From: Candidatus Acetothermia bacterium
GTDB taxonomy: Bacteria > Bipolaricaulota > Bipolaricaulia > Bipolaricaulales > Bipolaricaulaceae
Length of the DNA: 9,044 nucleotides
NCBI GenBank assembly: GCA_003551325.1
Contig: PUMK01000042.1
Location: 1 to 9,044, forward strand
Direction: 5' to 3'
Positions 1 to 6,850 of this stretch are shown one piece after another. Every line of letters begins with the position of its first letter. Within the stretch, counting starts at the first letter, position 1. The position numbers and the translations under genes were made by a program. Under the pieces are notes generated by a model. The model did no database searches, was not told the origin of the DNA, and was given only the letters and a program-made list of their open reading frames with translations.

Positions 1-56
1 GCCTGCAGGCGCTGGGCCTGTTGCATCAGTTTCCGCATATCGCCGAAGCCTTTCAT
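1..56 (-). CDS. ybaB: YbaB/EbfC nucleoid-associated protein, N-terminal fragment
   Basis: Only the first 18 codons plus two bases are in the window; the gene continues past the left edge. The peptide begins MKGFGDMRKLMQQAQRLQ, the typical start of the YbaB/EbfC family, small dimeric DNA-binding proteins associated with the nucleoid. The ATG overlaps the dnaX stop codon as ATGA (bases 56 to 53 on the minus strand). A strong Shine-Dalgarno, AAGGAG, lies 8 nt upstream inside the end of dnaX. The order dnaX-ybaB is widespread in bacteria and is usually followed by recR, which would be expected just outside the window. The family call rests on the short N-terminus plus this gene order, and both agree. 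Confidence 0.88.
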   Translation of the reverse strand, partial: MKGFGDMRKLMQQAQRLQ

Positions 57-1606
57 CCGGATTGCTCCTTCACGATCTCTCCCTCCAACACCTCAGCCGC
101 CAGAGCGGCGCGTTCTTCAAGGGACGGCTCAGGATCATCACGGCCCTCCCACTCCACGTGTACGGCCATCAGTGCGCCGAAACACCGCTGGGCTATCTGT
201 TCTACAAGGCGACGCGCATCTGGCTCCTGAAGGCACTCGAAGTGGAGCCGATAGCCTTCGGGGAGCGCGATGCGCAGTGTGCCGTCGGTAAGCGTGGCTT
301 TGGCCGGTGCCAGGAACACGGCAAGGGAACGCCGCTCCTGATAACACTCGGCGAGCATACGTTGCCAATCAGGATGCTCCTCCTGCCCGGTGGATTCCGG
401 TTGCGGTGACGCCCGAAGACCCTGCCGCCGCGCAGCGTTTTCCGTCTCCGGCTTTGGTCCCCCTTGGGGGGAAGGGTGGCGCGATGTGTCCTCCTTGGGC
501 TGCTCTTCTTTGCGGGACAACGGCTCCGTGGCGGGGCTCTGAGAGCGGGAAGCCTGTGCTTCTTCCGGTCCGGCGGTGTTCGGAGTTGTCTGGGGATCGC
601 ACAGTTCCAGGATGCCCAGTTCAACATGAAGCCTCCGGGACACGGCGCGCGGCAACTCCGCCCGCCAGCGAACAAGGGCTCGTGCAACGGGAATCAGCTG
701 CGTTGACCCTTCGATGATCTGGTCCCGGGCTCGTGCCGCTGCCTCTTCGAGGAACATGCCGAGGTCCCGGCCACGTGTGGCAAGCTCGGCCACGATGGAC
801 AGAGGCGGCTGGGCATCGCGTGCGGCGAGGCCCATGATGAACGCATCGAGCGTCTCGGTTGGCGGGAGCCCCAGGATGTCGAGCACAGTCTGCTCCGTGA
901 CGGGCGCACCGCGTCCCATCTGCTCGAGAAGCACCTCTGCGTCCCGCAGGGCTCCGCCGCTTCGTGCGGCGATCAACGCAGCCGCACGTTCTTCGAGCTC
1001 GATGCCCTCGTTGCTGGCGATCTCCGCCAGCTTGGCGGCGATCAGTCCTTGGGGCACCGGTGCGAACTCGAATGCCTGACAACGCGACAGCACGGTCGAG
1101 GGGATCTTGTGGGGTTCGGTTGTTGCCAGGATGAACAACACACGCGGTGGCGGTTCCTCCAGGGTCTTGAGAAGGGCGTTGAACGCCTCACCGGTGAGCA
1201 TGTGAACTTCATCGATGATGTACACCTTGCAGCGGGCGCCGGCCGGCACGTACCCGACCTGCTCTCTCAACTGCCGGATCTGGTCGATCCCACGGTTGGA
1301 GGCGCCGTCGATCTCCACGACGTCGAGAGCTCTTCCGCTCAGGATGCGGGTACAACTCTCACATACATTGCACGGTTCCCCGTCCCGCGCGTCGGGGCAG
1401 TTCACCGCCCTGGCGAGGATCCTGGCCACAGAAGTCTTCCCCACCCCGCGCTGACCACAGAGCAGATAGGCATGTGCGGTTTGGCCCTGGGCAGCAGCCC
1501 GCCTGAGGGTACCCACGACAAGCTCTTGGCCAATGACCTGGGCAAACGTGTGGGGTCGCCAGCGCCGGTACAACGATAACTCTTGGGCTTGCTCGATGGG
1601 ACTCAT
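53..1606 (-). CDS. dnaX: DNA polymerase III subunit gamma/tau (clamp-loader ATPase)
   Basis: This is the motor subunit of the clamp loader, which uses ATP to open and place the sliding clamp on primed DNA and ties the polymerase to the replisome. The 517-residue product shows the DnaX AAA+ core in order: YRRWRPHTF near residue 13, Walker A GQRGVGKTS at 51-59, a zinc-binding Cys set at 70, 79, 82 and 85, Walker B with D132-E133, the SRC motif at 174-176 and a sensor-2 Arg at 221. A hydrophilic Pro/Glu-rich linker (about 345-405) leads to a C-terminal tau-type domain (about 412-495). At 517 residues it is shorter than the 643-residue E. coli tau but keeps a C-terminal domain. I see no A-rich slippery heptamer like that of E. 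coli, so a separate gamma form is not indicated. The ATG at 1606 has only a weak ribosome site. The stop overlaps the ybaB start by 4 nt, implying translational coupling. Confidence 0.96.
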   Translation of the reverse strand: MSPIEQAQELSLYRRWRPHTFAQVIGQELVVGTLRRAAAQGQTAHAYLLCGQRGVGKTSVARILARAVNCPDARDGEPCNVCESCTRILSGRALDVVEIDGASNRGIDQIRQLREQVGYVPAGARCKVYIIDEVHMLTGEAFNALLKTLEEPPPRVLFILATTEPHKIPSTVLSRCQAFEFAPVPQGLIAAKLAEIASNEGIELEERAAALIAARSGGALRDAEVLLEQMGRGAPVTEQTVLDILGLPPTETLDAFIMGLAARDAQPPLSIVAELATRGRDLGMFLEEAAARARDQIIEGSTQLIPVARALVRWRAELPRAVSRRLHVELGILELCDPQTTPNTAGPEEAQASRSQSPATEPLSRKEEQPKEDTSRHPSPQGGPKPETENAARRQGLRASPQPESTGQEEHPDWQRMLAECYQERRSLAVFLAPAKATLTDGTLRIALPEGYRLHFECLQEPDARRLVEQIAQRCFGALMAVHVEWEGRDDPEPSLEERAALAAEVLEGEIVKEQSG

Positions 1607-1657
1607 CGCCGATCAAAGGAAGCTTAAGCGAAAGGGGCCATACGGCAACAGGTGCGC

Positions 1658-2767
1658 TCAGATGGAGCTGCCCAAGCGCAGGGTCAGTCCTGCCTTCCAC
1701 GACAGGAGACCTTCGGGCCCTACGGAGATCCCGGTGCTGAGGGATACATGCTTACCCGCATCTGCGGAGAGTTCGACGTCGGTCTTGGACCAACCCCACA
1801 GGATGTCGTTGTCGCTGAGCCAGAGTGTGAGGGAGAAACACGTACCACGAGCAATGGGAACGCGTACGTTGCCACGGAAGTAGTACGGTGCTTCCACGAG
1901 GCCATACCCCACGAGGTCGAGGGCCGCGTCCAGCCACGCATTGCCCACAGCACATTCAAGCGTGAGACCGAGCACGCGGAACCCGGTGATGCGAAGCGGG
2001 GGTTCCCAGGCTAGCTCTGTGTAGACCGTCAACCCGCTGCGCCCCAGGATGATGCCCGGTTCCAGCGTCAGGGAGAGACCGTCCCGTGTGAACAGCTGTT
2101 CCCACGCCAGTGCCAGCGGACCGACCCTTACCTGGCCAGCGAGCCGCAGCCGCTCCAGACCGAGAGGTACGGTGAACGAGGCTTCGAATTCCCATCCCGG
2201 CCACCAGGCGCTCAGCGTAACTCTCTGGAAGGTAAGTGTTGCCGTACCCGTGGGTGTGTAGGGGACCGTGAACGTTCTGGCGGGGCCCAGGAGTTCCTGC
2301 TCTGCCGGAGTGGCGCCGAGGTCCACGGCTGCCGCCCACCCGGCCGGAAGCGTGTCCAGCCATCCAACCCGTGCCCAGGCGCCGAACAGCAGGGTACCGT
2401 CATCGTCGGTGTCGGCCCACGCCCACACCAGCTTGCTGACGAGATTGCCCCGGGCACCCTCCACGTCGGCTTGGACATAGCGCATTGTTGGTCCCGCAGT
2501 ATCCCAGACCAGAAGCCAGCCTGCGCTGATCCCATGGCTCCGCGCCTCGGCCGACCATGCGTTCCACAGGGGAACGTTCGCCTCGCCCGTCAGCAGGCTT
2601 GTTGTGCTCAACGGGCCCACATGAAGTCCGGCTCCCGCTTCCCAAGTGAACACATCATCAACGGGGAGGTACCAGCTTGCGGTGAGGCTTACGCCCACAC
2701 CCGAGCACCCCACGCAGAGTGCCCCCAAGCTCATCATAACCAGCGCGGCACGCGTCAACGCTCGCAT
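1658..2767 (-). CDS. Secreted beta-strand-rich envelope protein of unknown function
   Basis: I do not recognise a family. The 369-residue product starts with an N-terminal hydrophobic segment after two Arg (MRALTRAALVMMSLGALCVG), which looks like a signal peptide. A Cys at 21 follows Val-Gly, but the residue three before it is Cys rather than Leu, so this is a poor lipobox. The rest alternates polar and hydrophobic residues in short stretches rich in Gly, Trp, Leu and Thr, as expected for an all-beta secreted or outer-membrane barrel-like protein. It does not end in the aromatic residue typical of many barrels. The reading frame is open upstream to 3085, but those 106 residues lack a signal and lie opposite trmY, so ATG 2767 is chosen; no strong ribosome site supports it. 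It lies 51 nt upstream of dnaX on the same strand and may share its transcript. Function is not inferred. Confidence 0.68.
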   Translation of the reverse strand: MRALTRAALVMMSLGALCVGCSGVGVSLTASWYLPVDDVFTWEAGAGLHVGPLSTTSLLTGEANVPLWNAWSAEARSHGISAGWLLVWDTAGPTMRYVQADVEGARGNLVSKLVWAWADTDDDGTLLFGAWARVGWLDTLPAGWAAAVDLGATPAEQELLGPARTFTVPYTPTGTATLTFQRVTLSAWWPGWEFEASFTVPLGLERLRLAGQVRVGPLALAWEQLFTRDGLSLTLEPGIILGRSGLTVYTELAWEPPLRITGFRVLGLTLECAVGNAWLDAALDLVGYGLVEAPYYFRGNVRVPIARGTCFSLTLWLSDNDILWGWSKTDVELSADAGKHVSLSTGISVGPEGLLSWKAGLTLRLGSSI

Positions 2768-2814
2768 CTTCGTCAACAGGTTAGTGGGATCGGCGTTGAT
2801 CGCGTGTCCCGCTT

Positions 2815-2824
2815 GTCCGCGGAC
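2815..2824. repeat. Perfect 10-bp palindrome in the divergent intergenic region
   Basis: GTCCGCGGAC reads the same on both strands. It lies between the start of the secreted-protein gene and trmY, about 20 bp left of the larger inverted repeat. It could be a protein-binding half of the same regulatory region, but a GC-rich 10-bp palindrome can also occur by chance. Confidence 0.3.
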
Positions 2825-2833
2825 GATGCCCCC

Positions 2834-2866
2834 TTGGTCCCCCGTACAGGTGCCCTGTACTATAAA
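2834..2866 (+). promoter_or_regulatory. Putative trmY promoter
   Basis: TATAAA at 2861-2866 (or the overlapping TACTAT at 2858-2863) is a good -10 candidate. TTGGTC at 2834-2839 is a weak -35, spaced 18 bp from TACTAT or 21 bp from TATAAA. A -10 here would start transcription at about 2870-2873, next to or on the trmY ATG at 2873, so the mRNA may be nearly leaderless. The same bases read on the minus strand contain TATAGT (2864-2859), so a divergent promoter could overlap, though no convincing -35 is seen for it. Confidence 0.45.
2844..2860. promoter_or_regulatory. Perfect inverted repeat, candidate operator
   Basis: GTACAGG-TGC-CCTGTAC is a perfect 7-bp inverted repeat with a 3-nt centre. 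It sits immediately before the TATAAA box of trmY, between the candidate -35 and -10, and within the divergent intergenic region. A dyad in this place is a typical site for a dimeric regulator acting on one or both divergent genes. It is too close to a promoter to be read simply as a terminator, and it has no U-tract. The binding protein is unknown. Confidence 0.45.
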
Positions 2867-2872
2867 GGTCGC

Positions 2873-3478
2873 ATGCGGACCTTTGTGGTGGTCAGCCATA
2901 CAGTACCGTTGGACGGGGACTTCTCGTTGTCCGACCTTCCCGGCGGAGCTGGCCGCATCGACATTCTCTGTCGGTGTGCGGTGGAGACGTTCCTCGTCTC
3001 CCACGGCATTCGGAAGGATGCGGTCCTTCACCTGGTCATCCGGGACCGTCTTGTGATCACGTTGCGAGGGGATCGGCTCCGGCATCTGAACCCGGATGAG
3101 CGCTCGACGGCAGCGCTTCTGCGACGGGCGTTGACGCGGGGCGCGGAACTTGCCACCGACGACGAGATCGCGTCAACGCAGGGCATTAGCGTACGCCGTG
3201 CAGGGCTGGCGGGGCTGCTTCAGGAAATCAACCGCGCGGGAGCGCGGCCCATGCTTCTGGATGAAGACGGGGTACTGCTCGCCCGCAGCCCCATGCCGGA
3301 GCATCCCGCGTTTGTGCTCTCCGATCATCGGGAGTTCGAGCCCGAGGAACGGGCGCTCCTGGCGTCGCTGCCGCGCGTGTCGGTGGGACCACGATGGTTG
3401 CACGGTCACCAGTGCATCACCCTGGTGCATGCGGAGTTGGATCAGAGGGAGGCTGGATGGAAGAATGGGTACGGCTGA
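2873..3478 (+). CDS. trmY: TrmY-like tRNA (pseudouridine-54 N1)-methyltransferase, SPOUT class
   Basis: In archaea TrmY uses S-adenosylmethionine to methylate N1 of pseudouridine 54 in the tRNA T-loop. The 201-residue product has the family landmarks: MRTFVVVSHT at the start, FSLSDLPG and GRIDILCRC at 17-35, HLNPDERS at 71-78, LLDEDG at 128-133, and the knot-forming cofactor site FVLSDH (147-152) with VSVGPRWLHGHQCITLVHAELD at 169-190, written here as a position range for one block including the family Cys 181. The usual GDH triplet of this region reads SDH. The ATG at 2873 starts exactly at the family N-terminus. AAAGG lies 5 nt upstream but inside the candidate -10. The last 22 nt overlap the next gene. 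The family is best known from archaea, with some bacterial homologues, so the bacterial substrate is inferred rather than known. Confidence 0.9.
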   Translation: MRTFVVVSHTVPLDGDFSLSDLPGGAGRIDILCRCAVETFLVSHGIRKDAVLHLVIRDRLVITLRGDRLRHLNPDERSTAALLRRALTRGAELATDDEIASTQGISVRRAGLAGLLQEINRAGARPMLLDEDGVLLARSPMPEHPAFVLSDHREFEPEERALLASLPRVSVGPRWLHGHQCITLVHAELDQREAGWKNGYG

Positions 3479-3687
3479 CAACAGTGATCGGCGAAGTCCA
3501 GGCGAACCTACTGGCCGGATTTCTGGCCGGTGAGGGTATCCGCGTCAAGTTCCGCACGCACGTGCCGCATTCGGTGTACCCGATCACCGTCAACGGGTTA
3601 GCCGAAGTCCAGATCATGGTGCGAGCTGAGGAGCTGGAGCGCGCGGAGGGGGCGTTGGCCGCGTACCGTTCTCCTGAAGGTTCCTAG
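3457..3687 (+). CDS. DUF2007-family small protein
   Basis: This 76-residue protein matches the pattern of DUF2007 (putative signal-transducing, GlnB-like small proteins): an opening EEWVRLTTV strand, a helix with EVQANLLAGFLAGEGI, a middle containing the NGLAEVQIMV strand, and a closing helix EELERAEGALAAYR. Its biochemical role is unknown. The ATG at 3457 is preceded by a strong GAGGGAGG ribosome site (3445-3452) and gives a start at the family N-terminus; the frame is open further upstream, but only as a shadow of trmY. It overlaps the end of trmY by 22 nt and stops 6 nt before pcm, so it is an internal member of the operon and probably translationally coupled to trmY. Confidence 0.8.
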   Translation: MEEWVRLTTVIGEVQANLLAGFLAGEGIRVKFRTHVPHSVYPITVNGLAEVQIMVRAEELERAEGALAAYRSPEGS

Positions 3688-3693
3688 GACTCC

Positions 3694-4332
3694 GTGACTC
3701 CCAACAGCTGGCAGGAGGCGGCAGCAGGACTGGCGTCGGAGCTTGCTGCCTCCGGCATCCGAGATCCTCAGGTACTGGACGCGATCCGGAAGGTGCCGCG
3801 ACACCGCTTTGTTCCGGAGCACTTGCGTCCGTGGGCGTATCATGACCGCCCTCTTCCCATCGGCAAGGGCCAGACGATCTCCCAGCCGTACATCGTGGCC
3901 CTCAGCGTGGAGGCGTTGGCACCACAGCCGGGGGTGCGCGTTCTGGAGGTGGGTACGGGATCCGGGTACCAGGCAGCCATACTCGCTGAACTCGGTGCTG
4001 ATGTGTTCACGATCGAGCGGTACCAGGAGCTCGCCAGCGAGGCGCAGGCACTCCTTGGCGCATTGGGGTACAGCGTCCACCAGACGGTGGGCGATGGATC
4101 CAAAGGATGGCCCGAATACGCGCCTTTCGCGGGCATCGTCGTGGCCGCCGGAGCGCCTGATGTGCCGCGGTCGCTCGAGGCGCAGCTCGCCCCGCATGGC
4201 CGGTTGGTGATCCCGGTGGGTGACCGTTCCCACCAGGAGCTATGGCTGTTCACGGTTGAGGAGGGGCGGCGACGTGGGTCCGTGTTGTGCCCGTGCGCTT
4301 TCGTCCCGCTTGTGGGTGAGGAGGGTTGGTGA
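3694..4332 (+). CDS. pcm: Protein-L-isoaspartate O-methyltransferase
   Basis: This enzyme methylates isoaspartyl residues that form in ageing proteins and so starts their repair to normal aspartate; it acts in the cytoplasm and uses S-adenosylmethionine. The 212-residue product has the expected length and motifs: VPRHRFVPE at 34-42, the family hallmark [10 protein letters not shown] at 57-66, SAM-binding motif [11 protein letters not shown] at 83-92, the acidic IER at 107-109, [13 protein letters not shown] from about 132, and the late motif [10 protein letters not shown]. It starts with GTG at 3694, with AGGA at 3686-3689 as ribosome site. It lies 6 nt after the DUF2007 stop, and its TGA overlaps the ltaE ATG by one base. 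It is a normal, intact member of the family. Confidence 0.95.
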   Translation: MTPNSWQEAAAGLASELAASGIRDPQVLDAIRKVPRHRFVPEHLRPWAYHDRPLPIGKGQTISQPYIVALSVEALAPQPGVRVLEVGTGSGYQAAILAELGADVFTIERYQELASEAQALLGALGYSVHQTVGDGSKGWPEYAPFAGIVVAAGAPDVPRSLEAQLAPHGRLVIPVGDRSHQELWLFTVEEGRRRGSVLCPCAFVPLVGEEGW

Positions 4333-5372
4333 TGATCGATCTGAGATCCGATACCGTGACGCAGCCCACCGTAGCGATGCGCGACGCGATGGCCAGGGCG
4401 CGCCTGGGCGATGACGTCTACGGGGAGGACCCTACGGTTGCCGCGCTCGAGGAGCGCGCAGCGCAGCTCATGGGCGTGGAGGCCGCTCTGTTCATGCCCT
4501 CAGGCACGATGGGTAACCAAGTGGCCATCGCCTGCCATACCCGGCCGGGCCACGAGGTGGTGGTCGAGGCGGGCTCGCACGTCCTCAACGTGGAGATGAG
4601 CACCATGGCTCGCTTCTCCGGCGTTCTCCCCCGGGTGATCGCAGGGCAGGGCGGCGTGTTCACGGCTGACCAGTTGGAAGCGGTCATCCACCCCGACGTC
4701 TACTACCTGGCACCGACGAAGCTCGTGTGTATGGAGTCGAGTCACAATGCCGCGGGGGGCAGGATCTGGCCACCCGATGGAATGCTTCAGGTTGCCGAAC
4801 GAGCGCGGGCACGGGGTATTGCTGTGCACCTTGATGGAGCACGGATCCTGAACGTCCAGGTAGCCACAGGCATTCCTGTGCGCCAGCTGGTTCACGGTCT
4901 GGATTCGGTGATGTTCTGCCTGTCGAAGGGACTCGGGTGTCCGGTGGGGTCGCTCCTGTGCGGATCCCGTGACTTCATCCGCGAGGCGCGAGCCGTGCGC
5001 AAGGCGCTCGGAGGCGGGATGCGTCAGGCGGGGGTCCTGGCTGCTGCTGGTCTCTACGCCTTGGACCACAACATCGAGCGGCTTGCCGAGGACCACGAGA
5101 ACGCATCGATTCTGGCCCGTGGGCTTTCCGAGATCCCAGGGGCGTCCGTATGGCCCCAGGAGACGAACATCGTTGTCCTTGAGATCTCAGGGCGATTGGG
5201 AGCGCCCGAGCTGTGCCGCCGCCTTGCCCGAAATGGGGTCCTCGCGTCCCCGGCGGCTGCGGGCACCCACCCGCGAAGAATCCGCTTTGTGACACATCTT
5301 GATGTCTCGCGCGACGCGGTACTGCGGACAGTTGACCTCATCGCTCGGGAACTGCGCCCCTCAGCAGTGTGA
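4332..5372 (+). CDS. ltaE: Low-specificity L-threonine aldolase (PLP enzyme)
   Basis: The enzyme cleaves L-threonine or L-allo-threonine to glycine and acetaldehyde in the cytoplasm. The 346-residue product starts with the family signature [12 protein letters not shown] and [21 protein letters not shown] binds the cofactor phosphate region, His 83 lies in the SHVLN stretch, HLDGAR carries the Asp (168) and Arg (171) that hold the PLP ring, and [11 protein letters not shown] holds the PLP lysine at 199. The His and Lys numbers match the usual positions in characterised threonine aldolases. The ATG at 4332 overlaps the pcm stop as TGATG and has an AGGAGG site 7 nt upstream; an in-frame TTG at 4326 is less likely. 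It is the last gene of the tight trmY operon. The next gene starts 84 nt later, with no terminator seen between. Confidence 0.95.
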   Translation: MIDLRSDTVTQPTVAMRDAMARARLGDDVYGEDPTVAALEERAAQLMGVEAALFMPSGTMGNQVAIACHTRPGHEVVVEAGSHVLNVEMSTMARFSGVLPRVIAGQGGVFTADQLEAVIHPDVYYLAPTKLVCMESSHNAAGGRIWPPDGMLQVAERARARGIAVHLDGARILNVQVATGIPVRQLVHGLDSVMFCLSKGLGCPVGSLLCGSRDFIREARAVRKALGGGMRQAGVLAAAGLYALDHNIERLAEDHENASILARGLSEIPGASVWPQETNIVVLEISGRLGAPELCRRLARNGVLASPAAAGTHPRRIRFVTHLDVSRDAVLRTVDLIARELRPSAV

Positions 5373-5456
5373 CAATCCCTCCTTACAGTGGTCTGTCCTG
5401 TCCTCGCCCGTAGCCCCTCAGGGCCGTAGTCTGCATCACGAGGGAGGCGAGGAAAC

Positions 5457-6197
5457 ATGAGATGGACGGTTGTAGCGCTTGTGGCAGCGGTGGTTGCCGT
5501 ACCAGCATGGGCCGGATCTCTGACCGTGGGTTCGGGGGTCCAGTGGTTTGCCGCGTCGTTCACGGACCTCGCCGACTACGTTAAGGATACGAACCGTACC
5601 ATCGACTACGTGAACGAGCTTGCCGATGTGAGTGGGCGTGTACCGTCGGTGCCCCTGCTTCGCGGGGGCTTTGGTGTGGTGATCGCGCAAGCGGTGGGCC
5701 GTCCCGTAGGAATCGGCGGCCAGCTGCTGATGCTCAAGGGCGGTGTCTCCACTGAAGGCAGGTGGCAGCAGGCAGGGGAGACGTTCCCGGTTGCGCTCTC
5801 CCTGGACCTGGGGATGCTGGCCGGTCTTGCCCAGGTAACCCTGAGCTTCGCCAACGGTCTCTTGAACATCTCACTGGCTGGGGGACTGGGTATGGCTTGG
5901 TTGAACCACAGTTGCCAGTTCAGCCTGCCGGGGGGATGGGATCTTCCGTTCCAGCCGCTGTCCGAGACACGCGAATACCGAGCCCAGGGTTTTGTTGGAG
6001 CGGCGGGTGTCCGTGCCCTCCTGCCCCTGCGGCAGGGCCTATCGCTAGGGACGGAAGCAGGTCTGCGGTTTGCACCGTTCGGTGTCCCCAAAGCCGACGG
6101 GGATCCCCTGGACCTTGCTCAAGACGGTATCGGGGACAGGTTGAGTTTCGACGGCCTGTGGGTGGGCGTGTCGGTGAGCCTGACGTTCGACCTGTGA
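5457..6197 (+). CDS. Secreted beta-rich, probable outer-membrane protein, function unknown
   Basis: I do not recognise a named family. The 246-residue protein has a clear signal peptide: Arg 2, a hydrophobic core and a type I cleavage site after VPAWA (residue 19). The mature part is rich in Gly with alternating hydrophobic strands (for example 112-146 and 178-208) and ends in a strand VGVSVSLTFDL, a pattern seen in small outer-membrane beta-barrels. The only Cys is at 153. A purine-rich ribosome site (GAGGGAGGCGAGGAAAC) precedes the ATG. The gene lies 84 nt after ltaE and 15 nt before the first PKD lipoprotein, so it likely leads an envelope operon ending at the terminator at 7501. A barrel fold is inferred from composition only. 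Confidence 0.72.
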   Translation: MRWTVVALVAAVVAVPAWAGSLTVGSGVQWFAASFTDLADYVKDTNRTIDYVNELADVSGRVPSVPLLRGGFGVVIAQAVGRPVGIGGQLLMLKGGVSTEGRWQQAGETFPVALSLDLGMLAGLAQVTLSFANGLLNISLAGGLGMAWLNHSCQFSLPGGWDLPFQPLSETREYRAQGFVGAAGVRALLPLRQGLSLGTEAGLRFAPFGVPKADGDPLDLAQDGIGDRLSFDGLWVGVSVSLTFDL

Positions 6198-6212
6198 GGT
6201 GAGGAGGTAGAC

Positions 6213-6842
6213 ATGCGCAAGGTAGGTGTCGTTTCGATCGTCGTCTTGGCGCTGGCCGTCCTGTTGACATTGACGGGTTGTACGGATCGCTTTCAGCCCA
6301 AGGCGCCGAGAGCGTTGTTTGCGGTGAAACCCGCCGAAGGCATCGCACCGCTCGTTGTGACGTTCGATGGTTCGCTGTCGTTCGCGGAAAACGGCAAAAT
6401 CAAGGAATATGTATGGGATTTGGGAGATGGGAGCCAGAGCGTGGGTCCAATTGTGTCGCACACCTACACACGCGGGGGAACCTACCGAGTGACGTTGGAG
6501 GTGTTCGGCACCGATGGCAGGTCTGCGCGGAGGACCACGGAGGTCGTCGTTCGGCATCCAAACCCCACCGCTTCGTTCACCTTCTCCCCGGGACGGCCTG
6601 CCACAGGTGAGCGGGTTCACTTCGACGGCACAGCCTCGGAGAGTCCCAACGGGAAGATCGTCGACTACCGGTGGTCGTTCGGCGACGGTAACTGGAGCGG
6701 CGAAGGGTCCAAGGTCCAGCACATGTACTGGGCGGGAAGAACCTACACGGTCACGCTCACGGTGACCGATGAGGCCGATCAGAAGGATTCGATCACCAAG
6801 ACGGTGGAGATCGTCGGAGGGACACCGTGCCAGGGCGCCTGA
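6213..6842 (+). CDS. Lipoprotein with two PKD domains (first of three)
   Basis: The 209-residue product has a lipoprotein signal peptide ending LTLTGC, with lipidated Cys at 23 and Thr at +2. Two PKD domains follow, at about 33-113 and 117-202. Each carries the family core: a VTFDGS or VHFDGT strand, then WDLGDG (68-73) or WSFGDG (154-159), then HTYTRGGTYRVTLEV or a MYWAGRTYTVTLTV-like strand. PKD domains are Ig-like modules usually involved in extracellular binding or spacing; no catalytic domain is present. A short tail with Cys 206 closes the protein. GGTGAGGAGG is a strong ribosome site upstream of the ATG. Orientation and spacing place it in one unit with the preceding beta-rich gene and the next lipoprotein. 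The exact role is unknown. Confidence 0.9.
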   Translation: MRKVGVVSIVVLALAVLLTLTGCTDRFQPKAPRALFAVKPAEGIAPLVVTFDGSLSFAENGKIKEYVWDLGDGSQSVGPIVSHTYTRGGTYRVTLEVFGTDGRSARRTTEVVVRHPNPTASFTFSPGRPATGERVHFDGTASESPNGKIVDYRWSFGDGNWSGEGSKVQHMYWAGRTYTVTLTVTDEADQKDSITKTVEIVGGTPCQGA

Positions 6843-6850
6843 GGAAGACC

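Noticed and set aside
53..1606. Programmed frameshift giving a gamma form of DnaX
   Set aside because: The linker region holds only isolated AAA or AAG codons and no A-rich slippery heptamer followed by a visible stem-loop.
1620..1632. GCTTAAGC palindrome upstream of dnaX as an operator
   Set aside because: It is only 8 bp, with no clear promoter around it, so it is likely by chance.
2471..2872. Upstream in-frame extension of trmY by 134 codons
   Set aside because: The family N-terminus (MRTFVVVSHT) begins exactly at ATG 2873, and the upstream stretch lies opposite the secreted-protein gene and across the divergent promoter region.
2768..3085. Upstream extension of the minus-strand secreted protein by 106 codons
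   Set aside because: It lies antisense to trmY, lacks a signal peptide and would bury the real signal sequence inside the protein.
3598..4233. Minus-strand open frame of 211 codons
   Set aside because: It is antisense to pcm, whose motifs are unmistakable; the product is Arg/His-rich without domains.
5373..5456. Terminator or promoter between ltaE and the beta-rich gene
   Set aside because: Only a 4-bp GCCC/GGGC stem (5413-5424) without a T-tract is present, and no convincing -35/-10 pair could be placed.
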